NCBI GenBank assembly: GCA_026874595.1
Contig: CM049322.1
Span: 43,464,840-43,528,839 of the forward strand
Reading direction: 5' to 3'
DNA from: Sipunculus nudus
Taxonomy: Eukaryota > Annelida > Sipuncula > Golfingiida > Sipunculidae
DNA: 64,000 bases
Positions 1 through 12,175 of the stretch are shown in pieces. The notes beneath the pieces were generated by a model. That model was given only the letters and a program-made list of their open reading frames with translations. It had not been told where the DNA came from and did not search any database. Both the position numbers and the translations under genes were made by a program. Every line of letters starts with the position of its first letter. Within the stretch, counting starts at the first letter, position 1.

Positions 1-1610
1 ACGCTCTATTTTACCATCTTGTCAAGGTAGGCAAAAACCTTATAATCGTCTTGATCAATTGATTCTGTCTTTGATAAAACACGTTAATATCCTTTGATAA
101 GGTTACAAAGGGCTTGCTGCAAAATGGTTGCTGTATTTGTATTTTAGCCACATGCAGTCTCCATATGGATCGATATAAATATGAAAAACATTGAAAGAAC
201 CCAACTGTACTAGGTAAATAGCTGTGGGTTGTCAGGGTAAACAGCTATCTCTCAAACATGTTCAATATGTATTCACAACACATGGAAGAAACTGCTCGAA
301 ATATGACGAGTAACATTCAGCACACCTGTTATATCCGGATAGTGATAGCCCTAGCCATAACCAAATATGTTGTCTGTTATACGTCACTATATTTGATATT
401 AGTGCAAACAGCTTCAGATACATGTTTGGATAATGTTGGTATGAAACTTTTGGTTCAATTGTTTGGATTGTACTTCACGTAATGTAAAAAAAGTATTTAT
501 TTGGATTGTCAGTACCTTGACTCATGCAGTTCTTAACCGACCCATTTTTTTTTTAGGATATGAGTATTTTATTTAACCATGACTTAACAATAAATCGCTT
601 ATTTGTATTCCCAAGGTTTCTTCTAAGGTTTCAATATAGCTAGGCTAAATATAAATTGTTTCTTTTTACCAGTTTTACCATCATTCCTTCAGAAAGTACA
701 TCCCTGTTGGGAAGTTATGTTATGAACGGTAGCTAGATCATCTTTATATGTTTATCTAGTTTTCTGAATTGACATGCAGACTCAATCTCAAGTTTCGCAT
801 GTGGGATATAACGTTGACGTTTTAAATCTCAGTTTCTATGAAAGGATGTGACATTTACGGCATGCTGTTGTTAGCACCGCGTTCAAACCTCGGATTGGAG
901 AACCAGCAGACTGTTTGCGTCTGGAAAAGGTCGGTCTGTCTGGCTCGGCTGGGCAGGCCAGGAGCTTAAGCAGCGTCTTTTACAGCCCTTGAGCCTCAGA
1001 AACACGCCAGCTTATACCCACTACGAAGTTCAGCCGGCAGTTCAGAGGGGCCGTCCTTCTCCAAGCTCTCAAATATATTCCCCTGACATGAAAGGTCAGT
1101 TCTATCAACGTACTTGTGTTTCCTTATATACAGCTATCCTCAAAATCATTTGATAAAAGATCTTTTTAAACCACACGTCTAAATAACCACATATTGCTGC
1201 AGTTCCTTAAAATTTACAGTGTCATATCTCACAGAGTAAGTCCAGCTCAGCCATACGCATCCTGAATCTGACCCTTTATAAATAGAGCAAATTTTGAACA
1301 TATGTAACGTTATTTCATTTCAAATTGAATAAATTCTACAATGATATGCAGATGAGATCACGGGCATTCCCAAAGTGTTCCTCTGATATGTGCCTTATGG
1401 CCATTAGCCTCTCTCCGAAGAGAGATTCAAATCTGCGCTTGAACTGCTGTCCTGTCGTATATCTCAGCCTTTTTCATACAATGACCGCGCATAAAAATCC
1501 AAAAGAAAAATCCCGGGGGTTGCCATTTTACGTCCAGACTAAAATTCCGATGTCTCCGGTCGTATGTCGGAATTAAGTGTATATCGCTAATTAATTAAAT
1601 ATGTTAGTTT
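1..1610. other. Intergenic, nothing recognised
   Basis: This stretch is AT-rich single-copy-looking DNA with no frame that resembles a known protein. A patch at about 860-1060 is clearly more GC-rich than its surroundings. It could be an exon or a regulatory island, but neither strand reads through it convincingly and I see no supporting splice or family signal. Confidence 0.6.
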
Positions 1611-1874
1611 CTGGGGCTGTTTCAATACATCGATATGCATGCTGTACCGTCGTATCGATGAAACACAAAACAGCTCGCAAATATAGATACAAGACATACA
1701 ACCCAAACATTAATTATAATCGGAGTTATTTATATAGCTTAAGCTGCTTTTTATTTCTTTAACTGACTTTCTAAGACTTAAATAAGATCACAAATGTCAA
1801 TGCATATCGTATATCGCTCTAAGTATATCGCAATACGTATTGTACCTGAATAAACTGACCGATACCCAGCCCTA
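1611..1874. repeat. MITE-like palindromic repeat
   Basis: The left end (1611, CTGGGGCTGTTTCAATACAT) and the right end, read on the other strand (from 1874, TAGGGCTGGGTATCGG), form an imperfect inverted pair. The interior is full of CGATA/TATCG palindromes. That style is typical of non-autonomous DNA transposons with GGGCTGGGTATCGATA-like ends found in many animal genomes. No clear 8-bp target duplication is visible, so the family assignment (hAT-like) is inference and the ends may be off by several bases. Confidence 0.4.
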
Positions 1875-2587
1875 GTAGTATCCCTGTTTAAATAGGTTAA
1901 AGGGATATCACGTCGTATACATGTGCCTGAGGAATATCCATCTAAAACAAATATCGCCCTAGACTTATGTCTCGCTCTAGTACAATATATTTCATGGCCT
2001 CGCCCTCGCAGATTCATAGTATGTATAGCCCTACTGTGTGCAATAAATACACTGCTATAAAATCTTTCTTTTATACAATGAAACCGGGATATCCAGCATA
2101 TAGCATTCAGAAAGAAAATCAGTATCTGCTAAAGGGGGTGTAAAAGAAATTCATCAAAATGACGCTGGTAATTATCTGAGAATCCTATATCAATAACTGT
2201 TTCGAAATCAAGACCTAAATTATATTAGCTTTATAGCTTGTTTACCGGAGTAGAATAAAATCTCTATTAATTAACATAAAAGTACATATAAAAGCGTTTA
2301 TTACGTTTATTGGTCGAAAGTAAAACAGCGTTAGGCAGTAATCAACCGGATCTGAAAGTATTTGTCAAAAATGCCTGCGAAAATCAAGTGATGCAACACT
2401 GAAGGGAATGTCAATTGAACATTCATCGGATTAGTTTAAATCGTGTAGGAATTTTGATTTATAATAAATTTATCCTACTTGGATTTTGGAATTTTTTGGT
2501 TAGTGTTGTAACGCATTTTAGCTTTCAATAAATGTTGTCAGTGCAAATGATAATGCATACATACTTTACTACTGCAAAGAAATATAA

Positions 2588-2594
<7 letters not shown>
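1875..2594. other. Intergenic, nothing recognised
   Basis: AT-rich sequence with no coding, RNA or mobile-element signal that I can support. Confidence 0.6.
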
Positions 2595-2637
<43 letters not shown>

Positions 2638-2669
2638 AGAGAGAGACAGACAGACACAGAGAGAGAGAT
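2595..2669. repeat. (TA)n then GA/CAGA microsatellite
   Basis: About 20 uninterrupted TA units run to about 2635 and are followed directly by an impure GAGA/GACA purine-rich tract. This is a compound microsatellite with no coding content. Confidence 0.95.
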
Positions 2670-4140
2670 ATCCTAATAGCACACACGCTTAAGCATATAA
2701 TAAACCTATAGTCATAATCATGTCAACGTTGTTATAGGTATAGAAATAATTTACCTTAAGTGTTCCAAGGGTCTGCAGCTAATTAAATAAAGTCCAGTTG
2801 AATTCGAGCTGGATAGTCTTTTCGTATTGTTGCCTTCCTGGAGAGCCCGACCCAGACTGTACCAGACCTTGTTCAGCGTGAAAGCTTCATTAACGAACGT
2901 TCCTCAAGTATACTCAAGAAAAGTCACCCGATTTTTTCATTCATTGGGACCGGCAGGTTCACTCTCGGCTCCGTGTGTGTCATCCTTTGTCAGTCCCGTT
3001 TACTTTCAATCTGTAAACTCTTTCGAGGAATCACTCTGATCTTATCCAGGGATTACACGCACCTGTTCTGTTACTAGTTCCAATACACGGATCACATAGA
3101 TCTAAAGAAAATCTTATTAACGGTGCAGTCCCTTCCCACAATGCAAATTATGTCTAGCGTCTGTTTCAGCCATTAAGCCGTACATCTGAGATTTACTTAT
3201 ACAAATCAAATCTTGAAACATAAGAATTCACTTTGAATCATTATATTTAGTTAGACGACCGTTTTCTTTAAAATATTCAAACATCTTGTAATAATAAGTA
3301 ACCGCTATTCAAGAAAAAAAAATCTCCATAAAACGGATCAAAGTTTTTATTGTCGTATTTCCTCGGAATTTTACAATTTATGCCTGTGAACATTCATTGA
3401 CGATTTGTCCATGGCAAGACTGAAAAGTTTTTACCCATAGCCTAGAAATCCAAATCCGAGATCACCCTGTCCAGCATGCATGAAGTGTAATCAATGCCGA
3501 AAAATAAAATACGCCTTTATCTGGAACTGATATTGTTACTTAAACTGTTGAGAGAGTTTGACGCCATGTACTTCAATTTGTGCGAAATCCGTGTATATAA
3601 AATAGACTTTCTACTGACCTGATAAACGGATGGTAGTTTCGCTCAAACAACTCCAGTGTCTTTAGCAATGAAACGTACATGCAGTCTGACATTCCAATCA
3701 TTCCTTGGTTGTTTGTTTCAAATCGATTTCAAACCAGACGCGGTCTTCAGATATAGACATATCGAGACAGGAGTACACTTCAACAGATATCGTTTCTTCA
3801 CTTCGCTGCGGGCCCAATATGAAAGTCATAAATCCCGCGGCGCTTTTGTGAAAAATTGCCATCAACGCCCTTTGGTGGCCGCTGCTCAAGCCATCCTGTC
3901 CACACTGGAGGCTGGCTGCTGAGGCTGGCGGGATGTACGCTATAGAATCTTCCTAGCACCCAATCCCGGCTTCTCCTCCTCACACCTTCCCAGTAAATCA
4001 ATAATAACCAGCTTCTCGTCTAACGGGTCGTGTACCAATAGAAATGTGGTTTCACCACCAAGAGGGGCCACAAGCGAATTTCTATTAAACACCTTTAGGC
4101 AATGTGCGAGTCCAGCGTCTCTGTATCTCGCATGTTATGT
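2670..4140. other. Intergenic, nothing recognised
   Basis: The interval has no recognisable gene. The best open frame starts at ATG 3668 and ends at 3922 (84 codons). Its product matches no family I know, and overlapping minus-strand frames of similar length in the same GC-richer patch argue that it is chance. A small inverted pair around 4038-4087 (AGAAATGTGG and its degenerate partner near AATTTCTA) could form a weak hairpin. Confidence 0.55.
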
Positions 4141-4159
4141 ATTTTTTTGGGTATATATT

Positions 4160-4161
4160 TG

Positions 4162-4226
<65 letters not shown>

Positions 4227-4670
4227 TATTGGATTCACTAAACTGTGCAGTATCAGGCCCGAGTTTGTGACACGTAATCTTACTCATTTTTATGCTCTAG
4301 TGCGCAAGCAAATAAATTCCTTGAAGAGAAGAATATCAGAAAGCAATAACTCATGGTAAAAAAATTAAGACAACAGTGTACGGGTAAATTTGTATATTTA
4401 TATATCATGTATATATGCATGCGTGTTTAATGTTTATATGTATATATATCTGTATATATTTTTATGCGAATTTATGTATATATACATATATATGTATATG
4501 TATATATATGTATAGGTATGTGTTTGTATGAATATGTAGGAATATGAAACGTTATATATGTATATATATATAGGTATATTTTTTGTGTGTATGTATATTA
4601 TGTGCATACTGACCTATGCATGTATGTGTATGGGCCGTGAGTCTGAAATAAAGCATTATCATCATCTTAT

Positions 4671-4701
<31 letters not shown>

Positions 4702-4760
4702 ACGTAGATATATACATTTATATATATATATGGGTTGTTTATATACTTGTAAAGAAATAT
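4160..4760. repeat. (AT)n and TATA-rich compound repeat
   Basis: A pure (AT)n tract spans about 4168-4220. From about 4390 to 4760 the sequence is a decayed mix of TATATGTATA and TATATA blocks with a second purer tract at about 4674-4700. Open frames here translate to YIYIYI repeats and are not genes. Confidence 0.95.
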
Positions 4761-4820
4761 CGATGTTCATATATCATACATATCTTATGTACTTTACATA
4801 TTCACCTGGTATGTATATGT

Positions 4821-4823
<3 letters not shown>

Positions 4824-4865
<42 letters not shown>
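4824..4865. repeat. (GA)n microsatellite
   Basis: About 21 uninterrupted GA units. Confidence 0.97.
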
Positions 4866-4868
<3 letters not shown>

Positions 4869-4948
4869 TGTTATATATGATAAGAATGATACATGATAGA
4901 ATTAACGCTGAAATTGTACAGCCGCGAGGATCATTGTCTCCTTACCTA

Positions 4949-5000
4949 GTCACGTGACACCATAAGGGTAGTCTTCTTCCACGTACGCGTGTCACGTGAT
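4949..5000. promoter_or_regulatory. Paired M-box/CLEAR-type E-boxes
   Basis: GTCACGTGAC at 4949-4958 and GTCACGTGAT at 4991-5000 lie exactly 42 bases apart. The ten-base palindrome GTCACGTGAC is the established recognition sequence of MiT/TFE and USF-type bHLH-zip factors. Two such sites four helical turns apart in otherwise AT-rich DNA may be an enhancer fragment. No adjacent gene is visible, so function is inference only. Confidence 0.3.
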
Positions 5001-5305
5001 TAAATGACCCCATCCAGCTGGAGGAACTAAACGCCCTTACCACAGTGATTACCGGCAGGTCGTACGCTTCTCACGTCCAACTGACTTTCTCTAGGAATCA
5101 AAGGTGTCTTTCTGGGTCAGAAGATACTCTCTTATCGCTCTCAACTGCCATCCCTGAATGCTAACGCCAACAAGACACTGTCATAGAAATATGATGGTCC
5201 TGTTAATGTTTCCTACGCATCATGTCTAGAATTCTAAAAGTAGTGGGCCTTGTTCAAAGCTAATCGCTGTGGATAATCGCTCTTGAGAGCGTGTAATATC
5301 ATCGA
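5001..5305. other. Intergenic, nothing recognised
   Basis: Moderate-complexity sequence between the E-box pair and a SINE. No gene, RNA or repeat signal is apparent. Confidence 0.5.
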
Positions 5306-5460
5306 GTTGGTGCTTGACAGTCGAAAGGGAAAAACGCCCGACGCTCTTCGCTGGCGACCTGGGTTCGGTCCCCAGCTTAGATAGGGTTGTAGTAGCCATT
5401 CAAGACCTGTGGTTTTCTCCGGGCCCCCCGGTTTACCCCTATCTCAGTTTTGCCTCTTTG
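5306..5460 (+). mobile_element. tRNA-derived SINE (GTGGTTTTCTCCGGG family)
   Basis: A degenerate polymerase III promoter is visible, with a B-box-like GGGTTCGGTCCCC at about 5351-5363. It is followed by GTAGTAGCCATTCAAG and then GTGGTTTTCTCCGGG with a CCGGTTT block. The same order of parts (B-box, TTGTAGTTGCC, GTGGTTTTCT, CGGTTTT) recurs at about 23.64, 29.65 and 51.29 kb, and truncated at 25.05 and 30.63 kb, so this is a dispersed SINE family. The tail is not sharply defined and no target duplication was found. Confidence 0.65.
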
Positions 5461-6850
5461 GTATCAGTTGGGAGGTCTCCGTTCAATCCCCTACTCATAA
5501 ATGACTCAGATTTAAAACGGGGAAATCCCAACAGAATCTCGTCGAATCGCTCTGATGACTTACGGCAGGTAACGATGTTCCATTCCTGTACAATCTGATC
5601 TCTAGAAGCTTTCATGGTCAAAGCCCATCTTATTGTTTGCTTATTATTATCCTTATTCATTGAACAGTGGCATCAACCTGCCATAGAATTATCCTTCCAA
5701 AAAAGCCTTGGGTTTAGAATAATTTAACTGAGTTCTTTTGACGTGAACTTACGCGTGATCAGCAAACTTGCACACTGCTTTCTTTACTATACCTAATATA
5801 TCTAAGTTATTTTAAAGAAAGGATACTGGATATATGTTCCACGGTAAAAAAAAGTCTGTTTCCAATATATTGAAAGAGCAAGAAGCTTTCATTCTTAGTT
5901 CCGTTGAGGAGCTCGGGCAGACTAATTACTAAACTATAAATAATGCAATGTTCGAAATTTCCCACGAGAACAAAGCCGACTGCTGATAACCGTGATTCAC
6001 ATACGTCCCCTGGTTGATTGTTATTATATATAGAAAACATGGGTGGCATGGGAAGAGAAGTTTTTTATTTGGGCATTTGAACTTTAGAATACACTGTGGT
6101 ATTCATGGACGAAGATGAATTTTTGTTTATTCCTCTCAGTCCACAACCAAATGCCGTGGGCACAAAAGTAAAATAAATACGGCCTATTAATCTATATTAT
6201 ATTTGACGGTTGTCTGATTTGACTTCTGTCACGGAACTCCTCTGTGGCGCCACGCCAAGGATATACACGTTTGCGGTCTTTGTCTGCGATGATGCAACTA
6301 TATATATGTCCTAAGAGGGGTAAATTTTCTTTCTTTTTACTCAATATATCTATACATGTTTCAACATATTTTTCGAACGGGCTGTCGCAGAGCAGTCTGT
6401 CGTCAACTATGATTGTGTATTAAAAGTAAGAAACAGTTTTTACCCCCAATCAAGCTTTCAAACTGAATATCAACATCATGTACACTTTTATTATATGGAC
6501 ACATATTTAAGTCACTTTAAGTTACTTTAAACTGGAATCATGTGTATATCTTTATTTGTTCTCGCAAGAGATAGTAATCTGGTCGTAATGCCAGAGGGTC
6601 GATATGGCGCTAGACCAATTGGACATTAATGTGGTATTCATTAAATGGGCAGGTTCTGCATCCCTTTAAATTGAATGTAAGTCATGTGCTGAAATCATGA
6701 TGTTAGTAGTGATTAGTTAGGGTCCAGCTGGGGGCATTCCTGGTACGTATGGGTCAAAGGTCAAAACCAAATAAGTACAGGTACATGTACGTATATAAAC
6801 TCTTTAAGGTATTCTTGTTAACAGGGAATTCTGAATGTATGTATCCCTGT
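5461..6850. other. Intergenic, nothing recognised
   Basis: AT-rich sequence. Open frames on both strands are short, and none resembles a known family. Confidence 0.55.
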
Positions 6851-6989
6851 CTCTCTCTCTCCGACTCTCTCTTGCTCTGTACCTGTCTCATTCTGTCTCT
6901 GTCTGTCTGTCTCTCTTTATGTGTCTCTCTATGCCCTATCTACGCATTTGTCTCTCTCTGTGATTCTATCTGTTTATCTCTGTCTCTCT

Positions 6990-7066
<77 letters not shown>

Positions 7067-7166
7067 CTCTGTCTGTCTGTTTGTCTCTCTGTCTCTGCCT
7101 CTGTCTCTCTGTCTCTGCCTCTGTCTATCTGTGTGTTGATGTTTGTCTCTTTTTCTCTGTCTCTCC
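6851..7166. repeat. CT-rich compound microsatellite
   Basis: A pure (TC)n core of about 34 units (about 6991-7058) is flanked on both sides by decayed CTCTGTCTGT repeats. The 141-residue open frame over it reads SLSLSL and is a repeat translation. It is strongly strand-asymmetric: pyrimidine on the plus strand. Confidence 0.97.
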
Positions 7167-8068
7167 ACCACTAATTTAAGAAATGTTTTGTCATTTCATG
7201 ACATGTTTTCCGCCAGCACGATTCTCTTAATGATGTCATGTGTACGGTTAATAGTATCAGACTCTCTTCCCCATTACAGTCTTCTGTCAATTACCGAGCA
7301 AAGGCAAGGCCCATTAGGAAACATTTTGGTTTTAACAAAATCTTTGGTCTCTGGCTGTTTTGGCTCAGACAGCATTAACGCCGCCATGTGATCACCTTAA
7401 AAGTGAACGTTCACCATGGCAACCGGTTTGTTTTATCTCAATAAGAACGTACAAAAAATGCTCTCTTCTCAAAGGCATGGCTGAGTATAATCAAATCATA
7501 TTGAGAAAGCTAAAATATGCTTTTAAAGTGGCAACCAATTAATTTAAATCTCATCTGTGTTTTTGATGTGTGTGTGCACGAATATTGGTTTTTCATAGAC
7601 GCACACTCTGTGACTAATGGTTACTTTTTTTTCAATCTGAAATAAAAACTGAATGGTTCGTAGCTAAATAACGCTAATGGTCAATCGTGAATTTCTTTTA
7701 GCTCTAATTTGGATCACTGATACTTTTTTTTTGTTCACAGAGCGGGTGCAAAGGCAATGTCAAGATGCAGAAAAATAATCATTTGTCGCGCATTTATATA
7801 AATAAACTACAAATCTACATTTTAAGGAATGCAAGCCTCCGCCTGTGTGGGTTCCTATAAGTTTATGCTCCGAAAACTGCTTGCATTATTCGGCCCATAA
7901 TCTCAGGTTCATTCGACTGTATGCTCGTAATTATTCTTCGGTACCGTTCCTGAATCCGGATCTTATGTATGATCCAACCAAAATCTTATCTTTTCTTAAT
8001 AAGCCGGTTTCCGGAATGCTCTTAAAATGTCGTAAGATTATGTTCATGATTGCCTGAGATAAATCGTG
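7167..8068. other. Intergenic, nothing recognised
   Basis: No gene or repeat signal beyond chance short frames. Confidence 0.55.
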
Positions 8069-8140
8069 AACATACACACACACAAACACACACAGACACA
8101 CACACGAACATACACACACAAAAACACACACACGAACGTG
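8069..8140. repeat. Impure (CA)n microsatellite
   Basis: Runs of ACACAC are interrupted by AAACAC, GACAC and GAAC variants. This is an old, decaying CA repeat. Confidence 0.93.
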
Positions 8141-9428
8141 GATGAAGGAATACCTTCTTAGGGAGGCAAGAATTATACAAAATAGGATACCATCCTCAGA
8201 GATATGATACATGCTATATGTTATTAAATACCAGTTGTACATTATATTTCTGCCATGTTTTTTTCATGTAAGGACCATCAGCTCAGGCTTGGCATATTCT
8301 ATTTTTTTATAATGTTGCTTCCGCACATTATCTTCTTCCACGAAACTATATGCCTCGTTCTAGTATTCAAAAGATTATAGTATATCTTAAAGTTTATACA
8401 ATATCTTATATTTATAATATATTATGTTGTTATAATATATCTTAATATATAATATATTGATATAATATATCTTATTGTTAAAAGGCTGTAATATTTCCCA
8501 GTGATACTTCATTGAAATTTCATTATTCATTGTGTACTCCGTTTAAACACAAATTTCCACATAAATTTTCGTTATATGTATATGTGTATATTTATTTATT
8601 TATATTTATATATAATTTATTTAAATCATTAAGCAGCAGATGTATTGGAGCACTTTTAAGTATTGTTCTTTTAATAAGGAATTGAAATATAAATGCAAGG
8701 AATATTTGTATTGAAACGTAAAGTTACATGATGTTATATCCAAGTATCTGATATAGCTTGTGGGAAAAACAAATATAATATAAAAAGGGTAACACACAGG
8801 ATAACCTGAGAAAAAAAAGTATTTCTGTTAATACCAGCACCGCTTTATAGAAACCTGTATTTTTGCCGGTAAGAGAGGATTTGGCGTATTAAAGAAGAGC
8901 ACGGACGCCTTAACATAGCTTTCAGTGACCACAATAGATGATATTACAATAAATAAATGGTTGGCCGAGGTTGCTTGCGATATTAAGTTGAAACCTCTCA
9001 TCAAGGTGTGTAAGCTCTGTGATCTGCTTTCCTGCGCTTGTCTTTAGCTCTGGCGTTATCCCCGAATCATCGCGTTGTAATCGCCGACTACCCCAGTATC
9101 GCTTAGCAACGAAGGTGTCAAATGAGTGTATATCAATCGTTACCATCATCAATCCTGAAAAGACATTCTAATGAATCCGCCATTCACTTTTACGACCCAA
9201 ATTCAAATTTTCTATCGTACGTGACTGTAAATTTGTGAATATTCCTTGAAGACGTTCCTGGATCCGGAAAACGTGCCGTGTCCATACGAAAATCGATTCT
9301 TCTTTGCCCTATTCCCGAACTGTCCTGCAAAATTTAAGAGATTCCGTTCATAATTGCGTGTGTTATGTTGTGAACAAACACACACACACATATGACCCAG
9401 AACGGACGCATACCCTTCTGGCAGAGGA

Positions 9429-9430
<2 letters not shown>
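8141..9430. other. Intergenic, AT-rich
   Basis: Very AT-rich around 8380-8640 with repeated TATAATATAT phrases. No gene is recognised. Confidence 0.55.

Positions 9431-9432
<2 letters not shown>

Positions 9433-9494
<62 letters not shown>
9433..9494. repeat. (AT)n microsatellite
   Basis: About 31 uninterrupted AT units. A short ACACACAC tract sits upstream at about 9378-9390. Confidence 0.97.
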
Positions 9495-9496
<2 letters not shown>

Positions 9497-10445
9497 CAAC
9501 AAATGTTGAATTTCATTAATATATAACGTCTAAACGTCGCGATGATTTCAGCAAATTATCTCACGTCAGCGAGTGCTGTATCTCTGTAAGTGACAGCCAG
9601 AGGAAATATTGACTTCAATTTCCAGTCAGATTGGCCGGAGATTATACCATAGTCAGGTAATACCGAGATGAAAGCTGGCAGATTAGTTGCTATGAATATA
9701 ATCTTCTATCACCCAGGGTTCTCTTTATAGTCGCTATATCAGGATATCATGCTATTCATTTATTTCTTATAAAAATAAAAATGCCAAAGATTTTTTAGTC
9801 CGTTTGAATCTAAATTTGTCGGGTTGTTATTTGAAAGTTTGAGTGTAAAATTCCAGATATTAGTACAATTGGCACACACATGCACACACGTTTATACACA
9901 CTTATATGTAACATGACTCGTTGTGTCGAGTTAGCTTGATTCGAACTAATGTTCAACGATTGAGGCTGTGCTTGAGGTCACGATGGACCACCATAAAACT
10001 TAAATAAACGAATCGTCCAGACTATCTACGAGATCTGTTTGAGACAGGACACTTTATCTTTTCGTCCTGTTGTGGGTTCTCAAGGCGTCTTCCTATTAAT
10101 CCTTACGTCAAAAGAACCACTAAAGAAGCTGGCTCCCCCTAACATCATCATTCAACCTAGTCAGAGACAAATGTTCCCGAAAACGGGCTCGCTTAAATTG
10201 GAAACCTCTGCCGCACTAGAAACGGGGACATGACGCTCTAGCCCGTCAATGTCACGTGTATAAGCTGGTTGTTTGTGATTAACATTTCCACACGGTCAGA
10301 TGGTCGAGTCAAAACCATTTACAAATATTTAATTTCTTCGTGTTTTGTAGATTTGGCTGAAATATGACTAAGTCAGCTCATATCTTAAGTTAAAAAAATA
10401 TTCATAAGAATTTGTGACCTTTAACTTTACCCTTTTACAACCGAC

Positions 10446-10449
<4 letters not shown>
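9495..10449. other. Intergenic, nothing recognised
   Basis: No supportable gene or element. A 64-codon frame at 10,039-10,233 has no recognisable similarity. Confidence 0.55.
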
Positions 10450-10482
<33 letters not shown>

Positions 10483-10680
10483 GTGTGTGTGTGTGTGTGT
10501 GTGTGTGTATGAATGAGCAATCTCACATTCTTTTTTTAAATAAATATATTAAAATTATAATTATTCGCAATAATAATAATAAAAGTATAACTTCCACCAC
10601 TACTACTCTACTACTATTACTACTACTACTACTCCTCTACTACTAGTACTAATAATAATAATACAAAGAAGAAGAATATA
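10450..10680. repeat. (GT)n followed by trinucleotide repeats
   Basis: A (GT)n tract with a single GAGG interruption spans about 10,451-10,508. After a short spacer comes a decayed trinucleotide field (AATAAT, CTACTACTA, TAATAATAA) to about 10,680. Confidence 0.95.
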
Positions 10681-10701
10681 CTATGCTACTAAATAGTAAT
10701 A

Positions 10702-10907
10702 GGGGCGGATCCAGGATTTAGAGAAAGGGGGATGCAACCCAGGAGGTCTAATGAAAACCCTAAAAATTCGGTTCCTGGGCCCGGAAAAGGAGGGTCCAGG
10801 CCGCAAAAATTATGTCTGAAACCCTTAAAAAAGGTTGAAGTGGACGAAAAAGGTTGGTCCGGAACCCCTGGACCCCCCCCCCCCCCCCTTCTGGACCCGC
10901 TTTACTC
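10702..10907 (+). mobile_element. hAT-like MITE copy 1
   Basis: The left end TAGGGGCGGATCCAGGATTT is of the type seen at hAT-family non-autonomous elements. The right end, GGACCCGCTTTAC, is a degenerate inverse of it. The interior shares order and wording with the copy at 13,324 (GGAGGTCTAA versus GGAGGACTAA, CCGGAAAAGG versus CCGGAAAGGG, TCTGAAACCCTTAAAAAA versus TCTGAAAGCCTTAAAAAAA). A 16-base C run sits just inside the right terminus. No transposase is encoded and no clean 8-bp target duplication was seen. Confidence 0.7.
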
Positions 10908-11197
10908 CTACTACTTCTACTATTGTCTATAATGATATTTATAATAGTAATGATATATTAATAATATTTAAGAAGTAGAAAACGATAATAAAGTATGATT
11001 TTGTATGAATCCTTTTCCTCTTCACTGATGCCACCTGTCGGCAGCAGCTAACAATGAGTTCCTTGGTCCGTTATGTTGACAAGTACAGCGAGTGTTTCAT
11101 CTTACTATCACTTAAGAATTTTGGGCGTGTCCAAAGATAAACGTTATTCCGCTCAATTTTTTTTTTCTGATACACGTCCCCTTGTCATCAAACTGTC
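10908..11197. other. Spacer, nothing recognised
   Basis: AT-rich trinucleotide decay followed by unremarkable sequence. Confidence 0.5.
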
Positions 11198-11945
11198 TTC
11201 TCGTCTTGATTCTCGTCTGGATTCTCGTCTGGATGCTATCATCTGAGTACTTTTGTGTCTCATCTATCGAGCCGTAATCAAACCCTGGCAGGGTTCATAC
11301 AGTTAACTTCCGGCATATAAAGGCTGGATAAATCTTATGACAGCATGGTGGCTCATCAATATCCATGTGTAAAAGGCCCGATCCATGTCTAAAGATGATC
11401 CAAACATAGTTTACCTCAGTGACGTGGTAGATTCCACACTAACCTTGTCCAAGTACAAATCCGAGTTCTTGATGTTCGAGTCCAAGTCCACCCTCTTCAA
11501 GTCTGAGCTATCTGGAACCCGAGTCCAAGTCCGAGTCCCATAAAAATCTCTTTATTTAAATAAATTTAAAATGAAACTTTGAGTCTGTTTATGTTAGTGT
11601 ACACATGCCCTTTAATTTAATTCATGTTTAATTGCAATTAGCTCCAGACGCAGACCTAAAGCTTGGCATATAAGTCTGTTACTGGTTTTATTCGGTAAGT
11701 AGTTCGCACTTGTAAATAAATTGCTTCATGGTATCTGTGACAGAGCTTTCCTTCCGCTGGAGTCGGGATGGCTCGGCCTGATTTTTCGAGTCGTTACCTA
11801 AGAGTCCGAGTTCAAGTCCGAGTCCATGACATCCGGGTCTACGTCAGAGTCCCTAAAATGTGGATTCGAGTCCTAATCCGGACTCGTGTCCTAATCCGGA
11901 CTCGTGTCCAAATGCGGACTCGTGTCCAAATCCGGAAACGAGACC
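11198..11945 (+). repeat. Degenerate CTCGTCTGGATT and GAGTCC repeat field
   Basis: At 11,198-11,240 a 12-13-base unit (GATTCTCGTCTG) occurs about three times in tandem. At 11,455-11,540 and again at 11,785-11,945 the hexamers GAGTCC, AAGTCC and GAGTCT recur in a loose array, ending in four units of CTCGTGTCC(A/T)AAT. The open frame across it translates to RVRV/RTRV repeats and is not taken as a gene. Confidence 0.75.
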
Positions 11946-12060
11946 TCCATCACTGTTTTTTTTTTTCTTTACACACATGCTCTCAGAAAACTGTATATTT
12001 CAATTTAATTATTTAAATTAATGAACGTACTTTCCTTTTCTAAAGTACTCATTATTTAAG

Positions 12061-12092
12061 AATGAAATTTATATATATAAATCTCTTCCTGG

Positions 12093-12174
<82 letters not shown>
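12061..12174. repeat. Two (AT)n tracts
   Basis: Two AT microsatellites (about 12,098-12,126 and 12,129-12,174) are separated by a short CATT interruption, with smaller TATATA seeds upstream. Confidence 0.95.

Positions 12175-12175
<1 letters not shown>

Noticed and set aside
3656-3922. 88-codon open frame in a GC-richer patch
   Set aside because: It begins with GTG, the first ATG is at 3668, no family resemblance is seen, and overlapping frames of similar size lie on the other strand.
6749-7174. 141-codon open frame, Ser/Leu/Cys rich
   Set aside because: It is the translation of a CT microsatellite; the frames on the other strand and phase are just as open.
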